Source: Formosimonas limnophila (GTDB lineage Bacteria > Pseudomonadota > Gammaproteobacteria > Burkholderiales > Burkholderiaceae). Taken from it: 64,000 bases of DNA. Location: the NCBI RefSeq assembly GCF_014652675.1, contig NZ_BMZG01000002.1, positions 165,349 to 229,348 on the forward strand, written 5' to 3'. The translations under genes and the position numbers were made by a program. The notes under the pieces were generated by a model. That model was not told the origin of the DNA. It was given only the letters and a program-made list of their open reading frames with translations, and did not search any database. Numbering within the stretch: position 1 is the first letter of the stretch; each line of letters starts with the position of its first letter. Positions 39,041-46,827 of the stretch are shown here, in pieces.

Positions 39041-39833
39041 CAATGTGAAACAAAAAATGCCATTGTCTGATGAGCAGATTGCTCACATTCATCGCATTAT
39101 AGAACAAAATCAATCACGTGTTTCGGTTCTCAATCTTGATGGTCGGTCAGTCGTGGTTAAGTGCGAGCAGCCTCAGCGCAAGCAATACGGTTATCTAATG
39201 TTGCGTTGGCTCGCAGGTGTTTTGCGCTTGCCTGTGCTGAATCCTGTAGCGTTTCATGGAGGTGCAGATGCGCAGGCTGTTGAGGTGCGTCGGCTCACAC
39301 AGCTACGTGCGGCGGGTGTGTCTGTGCCTGAAGTCTTGCACGTCGCCAATGGTTGGTTTGCCATGAGCTCTGTGGGGCATTCATCAATTGATGCCCAATT
39401 ACGCAAGTCTGATGATGCATTGACGTATTGGGAAAAAGGTTTGGCGGCGATTCTTGATGTGCATCAAAAAGGGCAAAATCTCAGCCAGGTGTTTGCTCGA
39501 AATATGATGTGGCATGATGATGATATTGTGTTTATTGACTTTGAAGATGACCCTGCTTTGACGTTAGGGGTGGTTCATGCTCAGGCACGCGACTGGTTGT
39601 TTTATGTATTCTCGTCCATGTGGTTGCTGGAGGTCTCGCCCTCGCAAGCAGCCGCAATCATGATGACTTATCTAAAACAAGACGACTTAGCGGTACAAGC
39701 GACGGTGAAAAAATCCTGCGGCACATTGGCATGGTTGCGCTTTTTGCCCTCAAAACGTAAGCCTTGGGGGCGTGATGTGGTTGCAGCGCAAGGTGCAGGA
39801 GCGATTTTGCATGAGTTGCAAAAACTCCAGTAA
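39033..39833 (+). CDS. Kinase-fold protein (lipopolysaccharide kinase/Bud32-like)
   Basis: A 266-residue soluble protein resembling small prokaryotic kinases of the Kdo kinase/RIO/Bud32 group. A lysine in SVVVKCEQ may be the ATP-binding lysine, EVRRLTQLRAAGVSVPEVLH fits the alphaC region, and FIDFEDDP matches the metal-binding DFE motif; the catalytic-loop Asp/Asn region is LSQVFARNMMWHDDDI. It overlaps the PAP2-like gene by 8 bp, so the two probably act together, perhaps on a membrane lipid or lipid A. The substrate is not known. Confidence 0.65.
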   Translation: MNSNVKQKMPLSDEQIAHIHRIIEQNQSRVSVLNLDGRSVVVKCEQPQRKQYGYLMLRWLAGVLRLPVLNPVAFHGGADAQAVEVRRLTQLRAAGVSVPEVLHVANGWFAMSSVGHSSIDAQLRKSDDALTYWEKGLAAILDVHQKGQNLSQVFARNMMWHDDDIVFIDFEDDPALTLGVVHAQARDWLFYVFSSMWLLEVSPSQAAAIMMTYLKQDDLAVQATVKKSCGTLAWLRFLPSKRKPWGRDVVAAQGAGAILHELQKLQ

Positions 39834-39880
39834 TTTTTGGTTGGCGCTGGTGGGCAAGGGTGGCTTTGTGCTACAATCTC

Positions 39881-39984
39881 GGCTGGCGGGTCCCTTCGCA
39901 TTGGGTCGCGGTGAATCGGGTCAGGTCCGGAAGGAAGCAGCCACAGCCGTTTTGCTCAAGTGCCGAAGTCAGGCTCGCCAACCT
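39881..39984 (+). ncRNA. ffs: Signal recognition particle 4.5S RNA
   Basis: It contains the universally conserved SRP apical motif GGTCAGGTCCGGAAGGAAGC and its pairing strand (GCCGAAGTCAGGC), with terminal arms GGCTGGCG (5') and CGCCAACC (3') closing the hairpin. The RNA binds Ffh to target membrane proteins. A -10-like TACAAT at 39872-39877 precedes it. The order ffs-dnaX-ybaB-recR is widely conserved. Confidence 0.95.
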
Positions 39985-39995
39985 CTAATTCTCGC

Positions 39996-40027
39996 AAAAA
40001 GCGGCGGCATTGAGCCGTCGCTTTTTT
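39996..40027 (+). terminator. Rho-independent terminator of ffs
   Basis: AAAAAGCGGCGGC pairs with GCCGTCGCTTTTT (one G.T wobble) and a T-run follows. Confidence 0.85.
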
Positions 40028-40094
40028 ATTTTTGGAGACGTTTGGAAAACTGCTTTTTACAGTGGTTTCATTAAATCATCCTAAGTTATTTCGG

Positions 40095-40138
40095 GCTTGA
40101 CACGAAATCTCCTGCTTTCTGGAGACACGGTGTCAAGC
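40095..40138. repeat. Nested inverted repeat between ffs and dnaX
   Basis: GCTTGACAC (40095-40103) pairs with GTGTCAAGC (40130-40138); inside, TCTCC and GGAGA form a second stem. There is no T-tract. It looks like a dispersed palindromic element rather than a terminator; no second copy was noticed in the window. Confidence 0.55.
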
Positions 40139-40206
40139 ACGGTGTGATGCATGATTAATGGGCTTTGTTATTGCAGGGGTACAAAGGTCTCTTTTGGAAC
40201 ATAAAC

Positions 40207-41355
40207 ATGAGCCTTTTTGACGAAGACGATTTACCGCAGACGCATTCACAAGTTTTGGCGCGCAAGTGGCGACCACGCGATTTCGCCAGCCTTGTTGGGC
40301 AGGCTCATGTGGTCAAAGCACTCACGCATGCGTTGACCGAAAAACGACTGCATCATGCGTATTTATTCACAGGCACGCGTGGCGTGGGCAAAACCACCAT
40401 CGCGCGAATTTTGGCTAAATCTCTGAACTGTGAAATGGGTATCACGCCGACGCCGTGCAATAAGTGCCAAGCCTGTATGGAAATTGATGCAGGGCGTTTT
40501 GTCGATTTGCTCGAAATTGATGCGGCAAGTAACACCGGTGTTGATGACATGCGCAGCCTCATTGAGAATGCGGTATATATGCCAACAGCAGGGCGTTACA
40601 AGGTTTATCTGATTGACGAGGTGCATATGCTCTCGAAGTCGGCGTTTAATGCATTGCTCAAAACGTTAGAAGAACCGCCGGCTCATGTGCTGTTCATCTT
40701 GGCCACCACCGATCCTCAAAAAATTCTGCCAACCGTTCTGTCGCGCTGCTTGCAGTTTAACCTCAAGCAAATGCCGCCTGCCGATATCGTTGCACACCTT
40801 ACCCACATTTTAGAAGCAGAAAAGGTTGTGTTCGAGCCAGCCGCGTTGCACATGATTGCCAAAGGTGCGCAGGGCAGCATGCGCGATGCATTGTCTTTGA
40901 CAGACCAAGCCATTGCTTTTAGTTCGTCAAATGTTTCACTCACGGCCATACAAGATATGCTTGGAACGACTGATGGTGCGCAAATCGAAGCAATTTTGCG
41001 CGCGTTGGTGCAAAAAGACGGTGCAAAACTCGTTGAGTTGGCGGAGCAAATGACTCAGCGTAGCACGAGTTTTTATGACGCGACACTTGAATTGGCGCAA
41101 GCTTTGTATCGAATTAGTCTCGCGCAAGTCGTGCCAGATGCCAAACCAGATGATTATCAACTCGCACAGCTCGTCACAGAGCTTGCGCCCCAGATGGGTG
41201 CGGATGAAGTGCAGTTGTATTACAGCATTGTCACAGCCAGCCGTGAGCAGCTTCATCTCGCACCAGATGCTCAGGCAGGCTTCACCATGATGTTGCTGCG
41301 TTTGTTGGCTTTTTCTCCTGCTAAAGATGGAGTGAGCCCAGCAAAAAAGTCGTAA
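40207..41355 (+). CDS. dnaX: DNA polymerase III gamma subunit (zero-frame product of dnaX)
   Basis: Zero-frame translation gives a 382-residue protein ending two codons after a slippery heptamer. It carries the full AAA+ clamp-loader ATPase: Walker A GTRGVGKT at residues 56-63, zinc Cys75/84/87/90 (CNKCQAC), Walker B LIDEVHMLSK, SRC arginine-finger motif (LSRCLQF) and the oligomerisation domain. It lacks the tau-specific C-terminus. This equals the E. coli gamma form, made when ribosomes do not shift. ATG 40207 (MSLFDEDDL) is chosen over an upstream in-frame start at 40165. Confidence 0.88.
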   Translation: MSLFDEDDLPQTHSQVLARKWRPRDFASLVGQAHVVKALTHALTEKRLHHAYLFTGTRGVGKTTIARILAKSLNCEMGITPTPCNKCQACMEIDAGRFVDLLEIDAASNTGVDDMRSLIENAVYMPTAGRYKVYLIDEVHMLSKSAFNALLKTLEEPPAHVLFILATTDPQKILPTVLSRCLQFNLKQMPPADIVAHLTHILEAEKVVFEPAALHMIAKGAQGSMRDALSLTDQAIAFSSSNVSLTAIQDMLGTTDGAQIEAILRALVQKDGAKLVELAEQMTQRSTSFYDATLELAQALYRISLAQVVPDAKPDDYQLAQLVTELAPQMGADEVQLYYSIVTASREQLHLAPDAQAGFTMMLLRLLAFSPAKDGVSPAKKS

Positions 41356-42110
41356 CGGAGTCGCCGCGCTCGCCTGAACCAATTCCTCAATCGGTTGTTC
41401 TGCGTACCGTCGACTCCCATGATACACCAAAGCTCATTGTGGCAACGCCAACGACCCCCGTTGCGCTGAAATCGGCTTCGCCCGCTGTGTCAACTGCATA
41501 TGAGTACACGGATGAATATGGCAGCGAACCGCCGCCAGAGTACGATGACTCGTATTTCTCCAGCATGACCAGCGGCGATGCATCGTTACGCCCGGTGGTT
41601 GCCTCACCAGTGTTTGCGGCAAAGCCACAAGCAGTCACGCGGCCTAAGCCATTAGATGTGGCCACGTCATCCGCCAAACAATCACTCAACACAACAGCAA
41701 CAGCAGTACGCTCAGAGACGGTCATCAAAAGCGAGCATCTGCCCGATTGGACAGAGCTCATCACGAAACTCAATGTGCGCGGTTTGGTCAAACAATTGGC
41801 TCAGCAAAGCGAGCTAATTGTTTTTGATGAAAAACGCATTGAATTACGTTGCGAAAACCGTGCGCTTGCCAGCAATGTTGTTGCTGTTAGCGGTTTGGAA
41901 AAAGCACTCGCGGCGTATTATAAGGATGCGCACAAAACCCTCAAAATCCACGTTGGTTCTGTTGCTGCGACACCAGCAAAAGTCCAAGCGCAGGTCAAAG
42001 AGGCTGAGTTAGTAAGTGCGCAAGCCATCATAGCGCAAGATGCTACAGTGCAGGCGCTCGTGCGTGAGTTTGATGGCATGATTCTACCAGGCTCGATTAA
42101 GCCGATTTGA
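40207..42110 (+). CDS. dnaX: DNA polymerase III tau subunit, made by -1 frameshift at 41343-41349
   Basis: The tau form joins codons 40207-41349 to the -1 frame from 41349 to the stop at 42110, about 634 residues. The -1 frame is open right across the junction: VVTESPRSPEPIPQSVVLRT, then a Pro/Ser/Thr-rich linker, then a recognisable DnaX C-terminal domain (LPDWTELITKLNVRGLVKQL, VQALVREFDGMILPGSIKP) that binds DnaB and the polymerase alpha subunit. The region from 41439 is therefore not a separate gene. A simple indel in the A6 run is the alternative, but the E. coli-like signals argue for programmed shifting. Confidence 0.8.
41329..41417 (+). promoter_or_regulatory. Programmed -1 ribosomal frameshift signal in dnaX
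   Basis: Three parts: a Shine-Dalgarno-like GGAG at 41329-41332 ending 10 nt before the slip site; the heptamer A AAA AAG at 41343-41349 in the correct phase (zero-frame GCA AAA AAG TCG TAA); and a potential stem GGAGTCG (41357-41363) / CGACTCC (41411-41417) beginning 7 nt downstream. Heptamer sequence and SD spacing equal those of E. coli dnaX, and the zero-frame stop lies one codon after the heptamer. The long loop of the stem makes that part least certain. Confidence 0.75.
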
Positions 42111-42164
42111 ATGAAACCTGTCGTATAATACTGAATCAAAATTTTTAGCAAAGGAAACCACATC

Positions 42165-42491
42165 ATGATGAAAAATCAACTCGCAGGCTTGATGAAACAA
42201 GCGCAAAAAATGCAAGACGATATGAAAAAAGCGCAAGACGAATTGGCCAATATCGAAGTTGAAGGCCAAGCGGGCGCAGGCCTTGTCAAAGTCACCATGA
42301 CTTGCAAGCATGATGTCAAACGTGTTGTCATTGATCCGTCATTGCTGGCGGATGACAAAGACATGCTTGAGGATTTAGTCGCTGCTGCCATGAACGATGC
42401 TGTGCGACGTGTTGAGTCGACCACTGCTGAAAAAATGGGTGGCTTGACTGCGGGGATGAATATGCCAGCTGGCTTTAAAATGCCGTTTTAA
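42165..42491 (+). CDS. ybaB: Nucleoid-associated protein YbaB/EbfC
   Basis: A 108-residue DNA-binding tweezer-like protein with the signature [30 protein letters not shown] and [19 protein letters not shown]. It is a helical protein that dimerises and coats DNA. A TATAAT hexamer at 42124-42129 suggests its own promoter besides read-through from dnaX. AAGGA lies about 9 bp before ATG 42165. Confidence 0.94.
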   Translation: MMKNQLAGLMKQAQKMQDDMKKAQDELANIEVEGQAGAGLVKVTMTCKHDVKRVVIDPSLLADDKDMLEDLVAAAMNDAVRRVESTTAEKMGGLTAGMNMPAGFKMPF

Positions 42492-42530
42492 TGACGTTGG
42501 ACTTTGGGTTGTCCGTCACATCATCCCATG

Positions 42531-42554
42531 ATTCCCACGCAGCAGCGTGGGAAT
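42531..42554. repeat. Perfect palindromic hairpin between ybaB and recR
   Basis: ATTCCCACGC and GCGTGGGAAT form a 10-bp stem with loop AGCA and no T-tract. Similar CATTCCCACGC palindromes occur as dispersed repeats in various proteobacteria, from general knowledge. It might equally shape the mRNA between the two genes. Confidence 0.6.
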
Positions 42555-42583
42555 GTGCTTTATAAATCCACCGAAAACTGCCC

Positions 42584-43177
42584 GTGAACCAAGATCGCAT
42601 ACAAACCCTTATCGACGCTTTGCGCGTTCTTCCTGGTGTCGGGCCGAAATCCGCACAACGCCTCGCGTTCACCCTACTTCAGTCTGAGCGAGATGGGGCT
42701 GAGCATTTGGCGAATGCCATCACGGATGCGCTCGCGCATCTGAAACATTGTCAACGTTGCCATACATTCACCGATCAATCCATCTGTCATACGTGCAACA
42801 ATCCAAAACGAAATGACGCATTGTTGTGTATTGTTCAATCGCCGATGGATCAGTTATTGATTGAACAAACCATGACGTACAACGGCTTGTACTTTGTGTT
42901 GATGGGGCAGCTCAATCCATTAGAAGGCAAAGGTCCGCGCGACATCGCCATGGATGCGTTGCTCGCTCGTGCTAATGACGGTACCGTGACAGAGGCGATT
43001 ATCGCCACGCATTTTACCAATGAAGGCGAATTGACTGCTCACTACATTAGTGAGCAGCTTCATGCGCACGGTATCCGAACCACTCGACTGGCGCGTGGTG
43101 TACCTGTTGGCAGTGAGTTAGAGCAGGTTGATTTGGGTACGTTGGCGCAAGCGATGATGGGTCGGCAAAACTCGTGA
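42584..43177 (+). CDS. recR: Recombination mediator RecR
   Basis: A 197-residue protein that with RecF/RecO loads RecA at gaps. It has the Helix-hairpin-Helix ([17 protein letters not shown]), a zinc finger ([18 protein letters not shown]) and a Toprim domain ([29 protein letters not shown]), ending in a Walker-B-like region. Start is GTG at 42584. Together with recJ in the same window it represents the RecFOR pathway. Confidence 0.95.
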   Translation: MNQDRIQTLIDALRVLPGVGPKSAQRLAFTLLQSERDGAEHLANAITDALAHLKHCQRCHTFTDQSICHTCNNPKRNDALLCIVQSPMDQLLIEQTMTYNGLYFVLMGQLNPLEGKGPRDIAMDALLARANDGTVTEAIIATHFTNEGELTAHYISEQLHAHGIRTTRLARGVPVGSELEQVDLGTLAQAMMGRQNS

Positions 43178-43181
43178 CGTC

Positions 43182-43210
43182 AAATTGCCCAGCAAACGCT
43201 GGGCAATTTT
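43182..43210. terminator. Terminator after recR
   Basis: ATTGCCCAGC and GCTGGGCAAT form a perfect 10-bp stem with loop AAAC, followed by TTTGTTT; it lies between the convergent recR and the CitE-like gene. Confidence 0.85.
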
Positions 43211-43233
43211 GTTTGAAATCATTCAAATATCAG

Positions 43234-44253
43234 TTAGAACCAATGTTCAATGCTGCTCGGTAAACCTTGATTCATTAGTGACGCTCGTTGCAACGTCAGC
43301 CAATAATGCCGAAAGCTCGCGCGGTCATGCAATTTTCCGTTAAATGAAATGGGCCCCCAGTTTGCGGCGGCGGCTTCGAGGAGCAGCGCTGCTGCAAAAT
43401 CCACTTCTGACGTATCGGGGGTAAATGCACGCAAAATCTCATCAATCTGATTGGGGTGGATGCTCCACATCCGTGAGTAGCCGAATTCGTCACGTGCGCG
43501 ACGTGCATCATTAAACGCGGCGTTTGGTGTTGCGTAATCGGTGGTGACGTTGTGGTTGGCAACTTTACCATGTGCGGCGCAGGCGCGGCTAATGGCCAGT
43601 TTTGCAAAAGCCACCATGGGATGGTCAAACTGCATGGGCGAAGTCATCGCTGCTGCTGGAATCCTACCGTGGTGCGCTGAGACAAAATCCATTAAGCCAA
43701 AAGACAGGCTCTCCACCTGAGGCAACGCGGCAATTTCGTAGGCGTCATGCAAGGCCGCATGTGTCTCAATCAACACGTGCAATGGCGGTAATGCCAAAGC
43801 TACATCGTCATGCAGTTTTTGAAGTGTTTGAATCTGCGCCTTGGTGTCTAAAATAGTGCCTACTTTGGGTATCATCCAGTATGCGGGCGTGCGTTTGGCG
43901 GTTTGTAGCACCAGTCGCACATCGTCCTGCCAGTGGTGGTGTTGTGCATCATGAATTCTCACGCCGAGTCGGTCAAATTGGTTGTCTGATGAAGCCAAAA
44001 TCTCGCCCATGAGTTTGGCTTGTTCCGCCTCATGACCAACGCTTGCGCCGTCTTCTAAATCCAGAGCGATGTCGAATGCCCCGTTTAGTGAAACTTGCTT
44101 CGCAAGAGCCTTTTGGATGAATCGTTCATTGCCTGCATAGTGGTCAACGGGTGAGAGGATGGTTGGGGCTTTGGCGTCAGAGAATAGAATTTGATTGGGG
44201 TGTGTCATGGTGTTTGATAAAGTTGGAAGACTTTGAATGGTCTTTGTGGGCAT
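43234..44253 (-). CDS. HpcH/HpaI aldolase / citrate lyase beta-like protein
   Basis: A 339-residue TIM-barrel protein of the CitE-like family, which cleaves or forms C-C bonds in CoA thioesters or short acids using Mg2+. Visible elements: ALDLEDGASVG, VRIHDAQ, WMIPKVGT, HVLIETHAAL (the Glu of metal binding), SFGLMDFVSAH and MWSIHPNQIDEI. The substrate cannot be told; malyl-CoA-type chemistry fits the nearby TCA genes but is inference. The first ATG gives an extra 15 residues; ATG at 44208 (MTHPNQILF) may be the true start. Confidence 0.82.
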   Translation of the reverse strand: MPTKTIQSLPTLSNTMTHPNQILFSDAKAPTILSPVDHYAGNERFIQKALAKQVSLNGAFDIALDLEDGASVGHEAEQAKLMGEILASSDNQFDRLGVRIHDAQHHHWQDDVRLVLQTAKRTPAYWMIPKVGTILDTKAQIQTLQKLHDDVALALPPLHVLIETHAALHDAYEIAALPQVESLSFGLMDFVSAHHGRIPAAAMTSPMQFDHPMVAFAKLAISRACAAHGKVANHNVTTDYATPNAAFNDARRARDEFGYSRMWSIHPNQIDEILRAFTPDTSEVDFAAALLLEAAAANWGPISFNGKLHDRASFRHYWLTLQRASLMNQGLPSSIEHWF

Positions 44254-44448
44254 GTAAGCATGAGCTTCGTGTCAATAGTTGGCTGAATTTAACACGGGTT
44301 TAGTCAATGTTCAAATGTTAATGACAGAAATGTTTTTGATGTTTTCACTCATTGTATCGTCGGCTTTCATGATGTGGTGGTTTTGTCGTTATAATTTGGG
44401 CATTTTGCGGTTGCGTGACGCATTCATTCAATTATTTATCAGGTCATT

Positions 44449-44757
44449 ATGGATTCTCTTTCTCAAATAGCATTGGGTTCAGCCATCAGCGTGGCAACGA
44501 TGGGGCGACTTACAGCGGTATGTAAAGCGGCTCTGTGGGGCGCAGTGGCAGGTACTTTGCCTGATTTGGATGTGCTGATTGACCATGGCGATGCGGTGCG
44601 CAATATGGTGCTGCACCGCGCAGAGAGTCATTCTTTATTTTGGCTGACGCTGTTTTCATTGCCGTTTGCGGCTTTGGTTGCACGGATTCAGGGGCAGTGG
44701 CATTTAGGATTTTTAAAAGCGGTAGGCTTATACCCTAAAGCCGATAGCACAGCGTAA
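44449..44757 (+). pseudogene. Truncated YdjM/DUF457-like metal-dependent hydrolase
   Basis: A 102-residue frame whose first ~90 residues match the N-terminus of inner-membrane YdjM-type metal-dependent hydrolases (MDSLSQIALGSAISVATMGR, GTLPDLDVLIDHGD, HRAESHSLFWLTL). Family members are normally about 300 residues or more with several membrane segments; here the frame ends abruptly after a foreign-looking GLYPKADSTA. No continuation was seen in other frames before yegP, so the C-terminal two thirds appear deleted. A repeat element lies just downstream and may mark the deletion end. Confidence 0.65.
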
Positions 44758-44792
44758 TTGTGCGTGTGAGTTGATGGGATTTTACTTCGTTT

Positions 44793-44819
44793 GATTAGGG
44801 CTGCGCTAATCTCGCCTAC
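44793..44819 (+). repeat. Single REP-like palindromic unit
   Basis: GATTAGGGCTGCGCTAATC followed by TCGCCTAC. It matches the right half of the larger element at 53143-53230 (GATTACGCTGTGCTAATC, GCACCTAC) with few differences. It lies behind the truncated YdjM gene. Confidence 0.6.
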
Positions 44820-44910
44820 TCGATGTTTACCCTGCCAACTTTTGCATTATGATACCTGAGCTGTCGCACAAAAAGCAGGTGATGATAAAAATAATGATTA
44901 CTTAATGCGC

Positions 44911-44939
44911 TTGTTTTTGTAAAATTGCGTTGCTATACT
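44911..44939 (+). promoter_or_regulatory. Putative sigma70 promoter for yegP
   Basis: TTGTTT (44911-44916), 17-bp spacer, TATACT (44934-44939); the start codon lies about 64 bp after the -10 box. Confidence 0.5.
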
Positions 44940-45002
44940 GAGGGCGTTTTATTAACAAAATTCGTTGAGACACTTCCGTCTCTTCACTCAAGGAGATTTG
45001 AT

Positions 45003-45335
45003 ATGGCTGGATGGTATGAGTTAGGTAAAAGTTCAGATGGGCAATACAAGTTTTCTCTTAAAGCAGGCAATGGCGAGGTGATTTTGACAAGTGAGTTATA
45101 TAAAGCCAAAGCCTCAGCGGAAAATGGTATTGCGTCAGTGCAGCAGAATTCTGCAATTGACGAGCGCTATGAGAAAAAAACGTCCAGCAATGGTAAGTTT
45201 TATTTCAACCTCAAAGCGGGCAATTCGCAGATTATTGGCAGCAGCCAAATGTATGCATCTGAGCAGTCTCGTGATGCGGGCATTGAGTCTGTTAAAACCA
45301 ATGGTGCGAGCACTGTGGTTAAGGACAATGCTTAA
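45003..45335 (+). CDS. yegP: YegP family protein (two DUF1508 repeats)
   Basis: A 110-residue protein made of two ~50-residue DUF1508 units, GWYELGKSSDGQYKFSLKAGN and its repeat YEKKTSSNGKFYFNLKAGN, each followed by a GI(A/E)SV motif. The fold is a small beta-beta-beta-alpha module; function is unknown, with stress links suggested for some homologues. ATG 45003 has an AAGGAGA site 6 bp upstream, so the longer upstream frame from 44925 is discounted. Confidence 0.9.
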   Translation: MAGWYELGKSSDGQYKFSLKAGNGEVILTSELYKAKASAENGIASVQQNSAIDERYEKKTSSNGKFYFNLKAGNSQIIGSSQMYASEQSRDAGIESVKTNGASTVVKDNA

Positions 45336-45420
45336 TCAGCGTTCAGTACCGAATTGACTCATTAAGTTATTGAAGCTCATGAATAATTTGTCACGCTGTG
45401 TTTAGCACTGTAGCTCCATA

Positions 45421-45453
45421 AAGTCATTGTAAAAGTCAAGCCTGCAATGACTT
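45421..45453 (+). terminator. Hairpin downstream of yegP
   Basis: AAGTCATTG and CAATGACTT form a 9-bp stem; a T-run appears only about 8 bp later. Possible yegP terminator. Confidence 0.45.
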
Positions 45454-45503
45454 CGGCTCGTTTTAACGAATACACAGTACTTGATGAGTCCTAAGCTGTA
45501 AAC

Positions 45504-45535
45504 AAAATCCCCGCCGAAAATGGCGGGGATTTTTT
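45504..45535. terminator. Bidirectional terminator downstream of mdh
   Basis: AAAATCCCCGCC and GGCGGGGATTTT form a 12-bp stem followed by more T, 20 bp beyond the mdh stop (minus strand) and also facing yegP. Confidence 0.85.
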
Positions 45536-45555
45536 AACTCGATGGACTCTGGAAA

Positions 45556-46539
45556 TTAACCCAACAAATGTGCAATGCCCGCTTTTTCTTCTTCGAGCTC
45601 AGCGAGCGTGGCGTTCATTTTTGAACGTGAGAACTCGTCGATCTCGAGGCCTGTGATGACGGTGTATTTACCGTTTTCGCAGGTGACGGGCATGCCATAG
45701 AGCGTATCGGCAGGAATGTCGTATTCGCCGTTTGATGGAATGCCCATAGTGACCCATTGACCGTTCGTGCCGAGCACCCAGTCGTGGATGTGGTCGATGG
45801 CGGCGTTAGCGGCTGAGGCAGCTGATGAGAGGCCACGGGCTTCGATAATCGCTGCGCCGCGTTTACCGACGGTTGGGATGAATGTTTCGCGCGTCCAAGC
45901 TTGATCGTTAATCAAGCCATCAACTGACTCACCATCGATGGTCGCAAAGCGAGTGTCTGGATACATCGTTGGGCTATGGTTGCCCCAGACGATGAGTTTT
46001 TCGATACCGTCAATGGATTTGCCTGTTTTGGCAGCGATTTGTGACAAGGCGCGGTTGTGGTCAAGGCGCAGCATAGCGGTGAAGTTTTCGCGCGGTAAAT
46101 CTGGTGCGGATTTCATGGCGATGTAGGCATTGGTATTGGCTGGATTGCCGACAACCAAAACTTTAACGTTGCGGCTCGCGTGGTCGTTGAGTGCTTTACC
46201 TTGAACGGTGAAAATCGCGCCGTTGGCTTCGAGCAGGTCTTTACGTTCCATGCCTTTTGAGCGTGGGCGCGCACCAACGAGGACTGCGATATCAGCGTCT
46301 TTGAATGCGACGTTCGGATCATCGGTGACAACGACGCCTGCGAGTAATGGGAATGCGCAGTCTTCGAGCTCCATGACGACCCCTTGTACAGCAGGCAATG
46401 CTGGGGTGATGTCGAGCAGTTGCAAAATCACGGGTTGGTCTTTACCGAGCATGTCGCCGTTGGCGATGCGGAATAGGAGTGAGTAACAGATTTGACCTGC
46501 GGCACCAGTAACCGCGACGCGCATAGGGGCTTTTACCAT
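45556..46539 (-). CDS. mdh: Malate dehydrogenase (NAD)
   Basis: A 327-residue TCA-cycle enzyme converting malate to oxaloacetate. It is of the cytosolic-like type common in Betaproteobacteria: Rossmann motif [17 protein letters not shown], substrate arginines in [32 protein letters not shown] and catalytic His in [12 protein letters not shown]. Full length. It is divergent from gntR, sharing a 288-bp control region with a palindromic operator candidate. Confidence 0.97.
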   Translation of the reverse strand: MVKAPMRVAVTGAAGQICYSLLFRIANGDMLGKDQPVILQLLDITPALPAVQGVVMELEDCAFPLLAGVVVTDDPNVAFKDADIAVLVGARPRSKGMERKDLLEANGAIFTVQGKALNDHASRNVKVLVVGNPANTNAYIAMKSAPDLPRENFTAMLRLDHNRALSQIAAKTGKSIDGIEKLIVWGNHSPTMYPDTRFATIDGESVDGLINDQAWTRETFIPTVGKRGAAIIEARGLSSAASAANAAIDHIHDWVLGTNGQWVTMGIPSNGEYDIPADTLYGMPVTCENGKYTVITGLEIDEFSRSKMNATLAELEEEKAGIAHLLG

Positions 46540-46716
46540 GATGGACTACCTTTTTAAAGTTGAGAAAACGGGTTGTGAAAAAATTGACGAACAAGATATT
46601 GTAGCGCAGCTTGTGATTTGGCTCTATCGCTTTTGCCAAAGGTTTTGCATCTGACGATGTGTGTTGCGCAGCAGCATGAGTTTAGTGTGGTGTGTGATGC
46701 TTGTCAATGGTCTGTT

Positions 46717-46730
46717 ATCTTATACAAGAT
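46717..46730. promoter_or_regulatory. Palindrome ATCTT-ATAC-AAGAT, candidate GntR operator
   Basis: Five-base arms around a 4-bp centre lie between divergent mdh and gntR, 97 bp before the gntR start. GntR/HutC regulators often bind such short AT-rich palindromes next to their own gene. A related TCTTATA palindrome is found upstream of sdhE-gltA (53485-53498). Confidence 0.45.
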
Positions 46731-46827
46731 GTAAGAGTGTAGTCAGTTTTGTGTTTTTGCGGCATAATGAGACCTAAGCATTGTCTAATTTCAATATCAA
46801 TTAAATTAAGAGACTAAAGAGAGCCCC

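Noticed and set aside
41439-42110. A separate 223-residue gene after dnaX
   Set aside because: The frame is open upstream to the slippery site and encodes the tau C-terminal domain, so it is the -1 continuation of dnaX.
44279-44470. 63-residue hydrophobic frame before the YdjM fragment
   Set aside because: Overlaps the YdjM start out of frame, has no ribosome site and no recognisable features.
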